NCBI GenBank assembly: GCA_958510875.1 | Contig: OY294068.1 | Coordinates: forward strand, 69,542,633 to 69,606,632 | DNA: 64,000 bases | Reading direction: 5' to 3' | From: Endomychus coccineus | Taxonomy: Eukaryota > Arthropoda > Insecta > Coleoptera > Endomychidae | The notes under the pieces: model-generated | What the model was told of the DNA's origin: nothing | The model's database searches: none | What the model saw: only the letters and a program-made list of their open reading frames with translations | Made by a program: the position numbers and the translations under genes | In this document: positions 50,801 to 59,800 of the stretch, one piece after another | Numbering within the stretch: position 1 is the first letter of the stretch | Layout: the number at the start of each line of letters is the position of its first letter

Positions 50801-53800
50801 CTGGAGACTCTATGGAGCTGTCACACCAGTTAAAGGTAAATTCTCCAAACTACTGTTGTGTTAAATCGAAAAACAAATGTTTCTAACAAGGTTATCAGAA
50901 ATCAATTTCAATAGGTGAAACCACTACAACTAACAATTTTGCTCATTATTTTCAAAATTACTGTTTCTTAGGCATATATTACAATAAACTTCAAAGTAGC
51001 CTAAAATGCTGGAATAGTTTGCTTTTTTCTCTTAAACCGCTTTGAATTCATGTCAATATTAAGAGTAAAAACTCATGGAACAGTTCTAAAAATGTATGAA
51101 ATGTAACATCTATTAAAGTTTAGGATACTGGTCTACAATTATTTATAGTTTCAAGTGAAAAATATAAAAATATGATTGACCATTAACCAAACAAACTTTC
51201 CCAACATAGTATGAAAGTTAAAGATATTTATGTACTTTACTCACTTGACGACCTGATTAATGACACACGCCAGATGAAAAGAAACAGATTATTCACCAAA
51301 ATTATCAACTCAATATAGGGGATTATTTTATCCAACTCCCTAAGTTTTGGCAAGTCCTCCCTAGATAGTTATAAATTATTTGTAGGTTTATATTATTTTT
51401 ACAATCATATTAACTTATTAATAATTTGAAAATTGTTTTTCAATTAAAAACGACGTAAAACTTTTTAAAATCAAATCCAGAATATCTTTATAATAAAATT
51501 CAATTCAAGTTATTAATTTTGTTTGCATAATCAGTCCTGCAAAAATTTGGTGAGGATTTTGGGTAACTTTGAAAATAAATTGCCAATGAGTGGATACATG
51601 TTGAACCACTCTAAATTGTCAAAATTGCATCAAACTGTTTCTTTACTTTGGGTTGATTACCTTATCGAATACAAAATATGTACAAAAAGATTCGATGCAT
51701 TTGAAAACCTATTTTCTTTCTTTTATTATAAACAAAACTTTCTCAAAAGTTAACCGCGCTGTTTTGCAAAAAAAAAATGAATAGCATTTTTGACTCAGAT
51801 TAGAAGAGAAAGTATTCAAATAAATATGTTATCCAAACGAACTCTAATGTAACATACTGTAATAAGAGGTAGACATTTTTAGATTAAAAGTTAGTAGACC
51901 GATAATTGTACATCTATGAAAGCATGTATAAGAAATGATGAAAATAAATGTAGCAGGTCATATGTTTACCTACACTACATAATATTAAACCGTTTATTGC
52001 CATTTGGAACTTCACAATTCATTTCCATATACGTACATAATGGATTCTGCTAATTTTGGGTCTATCATACACCCATGTTTCGACGACCTTTACAAATGAT
52101 ATTCGACAAAGTAATGGTATTGTTATTTCTATGAAATTGAATATAACAAAGTAACGGAGGACAACTTAATTTTGAAATATACATATTGAAAATAACACTG
52201 GTTGAAATTAAAGCATTAAACAGTTTAGGTGAAGCCTATGATACTGTACATAACCGAGTGTTTAGCCAATCATTATATGGCTGCGCTAGACGTTTTTTTT
52301 TGTTTGGGTGCGAGGTGGTTGAAACCCTTTTATGGACACCCTTATGGTCGTGTAACATCCCATAAGGATATACCCATTAAACACTCCACCTCGTGGGCAG
52401 TCACGATGACACTTGGGCTTGACAGCCCATTGTATCTTGCCGCACCACTTTCTCGGGCCATCGGAAAAATTCCGCAGTCGCTAGATTCGAACCCGCGACC
52501 GGGAGCCACAGTGATTAGAAGATCGATGCTTCTACCACTGAGCTACCTGGCCCCCGCGCTAGTCGTTGCTATACATTTAATATTTTGGGGCGTTATGCAT
52601 CCCTAATATATTTTTTCAATTTAGAATGATTCATCATTGTAATCAACAGAAAAATTGTTTCATTTATTCTGTGAAATTGTCTTTCTGGATATAAAGCTTA
52701 ACGTAACTTAACTTTAAACCAGTTCTCTGATTATTGCATTATGAAATTGTTTTCAAGATTCAACACTCTCTAACATGTTCGTCATTAAAAGTTTTAAGTT
52801 ATTGCAAAGTTTTTTTGATGAATCTATAATTTGAGTGCAGTATGTAATGGAAATCGCCTGTATTATTGGCATACATTTCAGATCAAGCGGTTTGCGGTTC
52901 ATGCTGGTCGTTTGGAACTATTGGAGCTATTGAAGGGGCTTATTTTTTGAAAAATGGCGGCAAACTAATACGATTATCCCAACAGGCTCTCGTCGACTGC
53001 TCATGGGGGTAAAATATATTTTTCCTTTATTAAATATTATATGTGAATTTATTAATTTTGTTATAGCTTTGGAAACAATGGGTGTGATGGAGGTGAAGAT
53101 TTCCGGTCTTATGGCTGGATTTTGAAACATGGCGGTGTTCCCACGGAGGAAGATTACGGACCTTATCTTGGTGAGGTTTGTGACCATTTTATTACCAGCC
53201 ATCATTAATCTCAGGTTCCATTTTTTCGGTCAGCTCTGAACCGTTTGGTCACAAACTTGAACTTAGGTTCTAGGAGGACTCTAGTAGTTCTAGGGCATCT
53301 AGTTTTAAAAACCTGTCCTATATCTTCTTGATATCATCACTAAAGTGAGGCAAATATGAAGAAAAAAAAGTAGGAAATATGATCATACATATGAAAGAAA
53401 TTTAGTTGAAATATGAAAAAAATAATTAAATATGAAATTATTTAAAAATTAATATTTTAATTTTCACAATCAATTGCTTTTTAATGGGGTAGTTTGAAAT
53501 AAAACAAAACATAGTTTAATATTTTGATATTTAAAAATATATCTACCAAAACAATTTATACATGATTAATTTAATTATTAAAACAATAAACAATTAAGTA
53601 TTTCTCGAGATTCTCTGACAAAAAGTTTCGCCTCATATCAGTATACATATGTTTAAATGCAAAAAAGCTTCTCTCTACGTCAACAGACGTAATAGAGGCA
53701 TTTTTTAAATGTGACAAAATTTCTGGTTCCAATGTAAATGTTTCATCAGCTTTGAATTTTTTATATATTTGGTATCCAATATGACCCGGAACATTTTTGC

Positions 53801-56800
53801 ATTTTTGCTCAAATTCTTTTATTAAATTTACCGCCTTTATCAAAGATAATTTGGATGACTCTAGGATAATAGTGTTTGAAATGCAATTATAATTGGTTTT
53901 TATAAATAAAACTTGTTTACATAAAATGTGATTGGTCAGCAATTTTTTGGCTTGTAAGAGAGGCTGAATCATGTTCAAATTCTTGTATAACAGTTTTTAT
54001 TTGCATACAGTTTTCGGCATAAAAAGAAGCAGCCTCTAACCACGTTCCCCAACGTGTTAAAACGGGTTGAGGTGGAAGAGGAAGATTAGGTAAATGCTCT
54101 CTATAAAATTGAATTCTAAGTGGATCTTTTAAAAATATTTGTTTTACCCAAGATATCAAATCATTTACAAGGGGAAAGTTTTTTCTAACTTCTTCTGCCA
54201 CCCTATTTAATGCATGGGCCAAACAAGTAGTATGAATTAATTGAAGATAAAAAAAGTTTTGGCCTGTCTTGACCATATAAGGTGCTGCATCTGATAGAAG
54301 AAGTATAAACTTTTCGTTAGGAATAGCCTCAGGAAGAAAAAAAGTTTGTTAAAGTGTCTTGTATAAATCTAGTAACAGTTAAGACATTTGTTTGAGGAAG
54401 TTCCTTGCAAGCAATTATGTATGATTTTGTAAAATTTTCATTCTTAAGAGCCCCAATCATTAAATGGGCAATGTAACGTCCTGAGGCATCTGTCGTTTCA
54501 TCTACACTTATAAAAAAATAATTATTCACTATCTGTAATCTGATGCTATTAAGTAACAAGAAATATAAATTGTCAATTTCTGTTCTTCTTAGAGTTCTTT
54601 CGCTTGGTATATTAAATTTACAATACTTTTGAAGAAAAGATTAAAAATTATCGTTTGACAGTTTTGATAAGGGTATATTTGACGTCACCAATGCTCGACA
54701 TAAATCTTGCCTGAATTCTTGCTCACTTGAAGTTTTGGCAACATTAGATTGAAAGCACTTTGATATTGACGGTTGCTTTTTTCCTTCAGATTTCACTTTG
54801 TTTCGTTTAGCCACATGTGATGCAGTTTTAACATGCTGTTCTATTAGAAACCTTTTTCAGATGTAATCTACAAAGACGAAATACCATAAATAGAGCAAAT
54901 TTTTCAAATAGGTACCTAACATCTTTGACAAACCAATTCATATAGTGGCTATCACCTATTTGCCACAGGGTGTTTTCTTCCACATTGTACGAGCCCCTAT
55001 ATATTTTAAAACACGGAGATTCAATTTAATGTTTGTAACTTCTCAAATCATATTGGACTACAGAGTGGGGTAAACCTTGGTCGTAGTTCTATAACTCCTT
55101 TGAAATAAAATTAACAATTTTTTTTAAATAAAACTGGTCAATGGTGAACGAAAACACGTATTCTATAATTATTTTCATGTATATACAGGATAACCCAATA
55201 ATAAATTATGCAAATATAACCTACTTTTTCATAAATTATTAAATGTACAACTTTTTTATTTTTTTGGAGCCGTTATAATTACCGCTACGTAACCCTGAAA
55301 TACGTTTTAATTACCCAGCCGAATTCTAAGGAAAAAAAAATTTAGAATATGTGCTTTTGTCCACCATTGACCGGTTTTATTCAACAAAATTGTTTAGTTT
55401 TGTTTCAAAGGAGTTATGGGACTACGCTCAAAGTTTGCCCCACCCTGTATGCCAGAGGCAAGGAACACTCTTTATACCGAAAAATCTTAATATTTGAAAT
55501 CTTAAAAAGTTACGTAAAATACACCTTGTGCATATTTAATAAACCCTCTTCATGACACACCTTGTATAGCTTGTTTTTTATGTTAAAAAGTCTGTATAGC
55601 TTTGAAAATAATAAATTTGTACCTACAATTTTGCTGCAGACTGAACAGAATACTTTTCCCATGTCTATAGACAACTCTGGAAATGGTTTAATCCACATAG
55701 ACACTTCGATACCACCTGCCATTTTAAATAGACACACTGGCACACATCAAAATCTAAATTTAAATTAACTCTAAAATTGTCGACACAACTTTTAATAATT
55801 ATGCCCTCCTCGTGCCCTTAGTTTGGCAACAAATAAATGGACCCCGTCGGGTATTTATTTCTTAGTACTCACTTCCGGATTAAATAAATATTTTAAACAT
55901 CAACAATATTATTGGTATTTACCAGTAATTGTCCTTTCTTAAAATTATACTGCTACATGCAAAACCAGTCAAGCAACACAAATTGAGAGCTTTTAAATTT
56001 ACTTTACTCACAAGAATAATAAAATGTTTTGGTTAAATTGTATAGGAAGGAATTGTTTGTAAAATTGTTACAGATATGCTAAAAATTAAAAAATAGTTAA
56101 AAATATGAAAAATTCATAAATGCCTCACTTTAATCATCACGAAGGCCGAGAACCATGGGGTTCCAGGCAGCAAAAATCGGAATTAGTGAAATTAAAAGGT
56201 TAATCCTCAAAATTTTAAAATGTGGTGGCGCAATTAATGTAGCACGAAATATAATCCTCTTCTCCTTTGATGTTAGAAAACATAGATAACTTAAATAAAT
56301 CAGATCAAACTTTTTTTTATACACTAGCAAAAGTTTTATTAACATATATTTGTTGTTTTCCAATTATTCAATAATTTGTGTCACTTAAAAAGATGCTACT
56401 TAGTGATGCAATTTGTGTATGCGGTTTCTTCGAAGGATTTCGCTAACTTCAGCTACATCGAAAAAACGACTTAACACTCATTCTATGTTACTGACAGCAA
56501 TTTGTGATACATTATTACAGTGTGCTTGCAAATTACAGGCTCTAAAAAACATAAAATATTCAAGAAAATGACATCTTGATCTCTCAAGTATTAATTATTT
56601 TCATAATTAATTTTCAACGGTTTATTTCACAGCGTTTTTGTATTTACCAACACATTGAACACTATTATTTATTAAAGTTGCTTTGATTGTATATTTTAAG
56701 GCCAAATATGGTTTTTGTCTTTGTTTTTAAATGAAAACAAAACATTGTTCCTTTTGAGTCAAAAATTCAAATTTTTTAATTGTACAATGTGCAAAGAAAT

Positions 56801-59800
56801 GAATTCATCAGATCCAACGCTTTAATTGACCCAAAAGTATTATGTATTCACATACAGGATGTTCCATCTCAGACGAGCCACCCCGTATATTTCTTATCCC
56901 ATAGTGAGTGGAAGAATCTCCCGAAACACGTCGAATGATTTTGTTTGGGATACATCATTCGACGTATATTTGAGGCTTGAACGAGCGACCCCCTAATAGG
57001 GAGCGCTTCAACCCCTCAAAATTGAATAGGGGAGAGGGGTTGAGTGATACGTCATTTGTTGCTCGAATGCGCCACCTTGAATATTTTGGTTATTTGTACA
57101 ATGTACAAGCTCATTTTTATTAAGCCTTTTTTACAAACTTAAACAATCTTCAAAAAATCACATTCGTAAAAAAATCGAATTGTGGTGTCATGCTTACAAT
57201 GAAAAAAAATTAATCTGCGTGTTTAAATCAAATGTTCAAATTGTCCTCCCTTGACTTCCATACAATAATACAATCTTGACTGAAAACCGTCTCTAACATG
57301 GTTCAGCATAATTGGAGTTATTTGACGACACTCATTTACAATTCGTTGGCGTAGTTCGTCCAAATTTTCAGGCTGAGTCACAAAAATCTTGGACTTAAGA
57401 TGTCCGCACAAGTGAGTTTGTACATTGTACAAATAACCAAAATATTCAAGGTGGCGCATTCGAGCAACAAAATTAATTTTTGGCGAAAACGGTTCATCAA
57501 ATTTACGTTTTTCATACACCGTTGTAAAGAGGCTTCCAAGACCTTTCAAATGACGTATCACTCAACCCCTCTCCCCTATTCAATTTTGAGGGGTTGAAGC
57601 GCCCCCTATTAGGGGGTTGCTCGTTCAAACCTCAAATATACGTCAAAAGATGTCCCCCAAACAAAATCATTCGACCTTTCAAATGACGTATCACTCAACC
57701 CCTCTCCCCTATTCAATTTTGTGTAATATTTTCAATTACGTGTAATAAGTGAATTATTCAAGGTATACCTTATATTTGCCTCTACGGTATAGAGAGGCCC
57801 GAAGTCTTCCAATGTTGCATGAGACAACTTCCCATATACTGGCCTTGGATACCTAGAACACTGAAATATTATGTTGATTACTATTTCGCAGTTCACAATA
57901 ATTTATATTCAAAGTGAAATACACAATAACAATAAACAATAGGAGAGATTGAAATATTATACGTATTTATAAAAAGATAATTAGGAAAAAATAATTGAAA
58001 TACATGTGAGAAATTAACGATTAAGAAAAACAAAAAAATTCTAGATGTTGTGAATTTTATAGATTCATGATAACTAAATTTATAACGTTGTATTGAAATG
58101 CAATTAAAATATAGCATAAAGAAGCCAAAAACATTCCAATATCCAATATATATTGCAAAAATGAAAACAACTTGGGATTTGACGGTATGTAACTTAACAA
58201 GCCATGCATAAGGCTTTACATATGCCACTGAATAGGTAGATAGTATAAACATTTGAATTCATTAAATGTATGAAGTAGATTTCTTACTAATGAAAATCTA
58301 AAATTTTTACATTTGATAGTAGTTAGAAAAATCGGACTCACTGAAAATATTCAAGCATAATATCGAAGAAATAATTAATAATGATCAAATAATTAGTTCC
58401 ATACTCCATCTTTCGTATGAAGCGATATATTTATTACAAATAGAATTATTGTGTACTCCAAATTATAGGTTAATTTTATAAGGTTGTTTTCTATAAAAAA
58501 GAATGTAGATGAATTCTGAAAACTTAATTACTATCAGCTTTAACTTTATTTACTCCTGAAGTTTGAAGTTTTAATTTATGAAATTAACAATGTATTCTAT
58601 TTGAAATAACAGAGTTGATGGAAACTTTTATTTATATAATGAGTAGATCACCAAGGAAAGAAACATTTTTGCGGAAATTACCATTTCGTTAAATTGTATT
58701 CAATATGTTGATTATGAAAATTTTTCATTAGATTTTCATATTGATTTATAGATTTCATATTCAATTTCTTCTTTCTGACTGTGATATTTCACACTCTGTA
58801 TATAAATGTTGCTCATAATAATTTATGATGATATAAACCATTTATGGTAATTTGTTATACAATTTTACTATAAACAAATAAAAATATAATTATTTCGTTA
58901 AATATAACTAACCATTTGATTTAAATTCAAACTTCAACAGTACATTTTCAAAAACATTCAATGTGAAAGATTGAAATGTTACTTTTATTTATAGATCAGG
59001 TATGCCATTTGAAGTAAGCTGTCAACATAATTTAAATTCATCTAGAAACAAGGAGTCAAATTTAAATTGTGCTAACCACTTTTTAGACTTGAGTCTTTTT
59101 TAGACTCAGGTGTAAATATTTTAACTTTATCTATAGTACAGGCAAAAATATCAATCTTTTCGAATAGAAATCTTTGAGCATGTACCCTTCTAATAATCAT
59201 TGATGACCAATTAGATAGGACACTCATGTTAAATGGATAATCTTCATTTACAAGGATAAGTAGCATGTTTGTACTGCCCTCACTGTTAGTTAGAAAACTG
59301 TTCACTTCGTTAGTAATTAATTCCTACCTAAACGGTGCTTTGATTCTCAAGAGTAAGTTATATATTTCTTCTTTGAACATGCTGAAATATATGAAAATAA
59401 GCCAGACGTATATTAAAAAATTTAGACCCCCGATAACCATTTCTGTCTTTTACAGTTTCCACGTTTGTGTGTGCGTATGAATAATAAGATAAATATTTAT
59501 TTTCCAGGATGGTTATTGTCATGCCGACAAAGTTCCAAAAGTTGCTACAATTACTGGTTTTGTAAATGTTACAACCAACGATGAAAACGCCTTGAAACTA
59601 GCAATTTTCAAAAATGGCCCTGTAAGTGTGGGGATTGACGCTAGCCTTCGAACTTTCAGTTTTTATTCAAACGGCGTCTACTACGATGCAGATTGGTGAG
59701 TGAGATTTAAAAATCATTTTTACTTCCCTCACTATACGCAGTATATAGTGAAAAGGAAGTGTTGCAATCGGATTTTTGCGGATATATTCCTTGTGAGCAT

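Noticed and set aside
52470..52555. Possible functional tRNA gene on the minus strand
   Set aside because: A and B boxes are present but the acceptor stem does not close and the unit has an A-rich tail and target duplication, so it is a SINE.
57893..58252. 119-codon minus-strand frame with membrane-like segments
   Set aside because: Composition is what very AT-rich DNA gives by chance; no recognisable family, no context.
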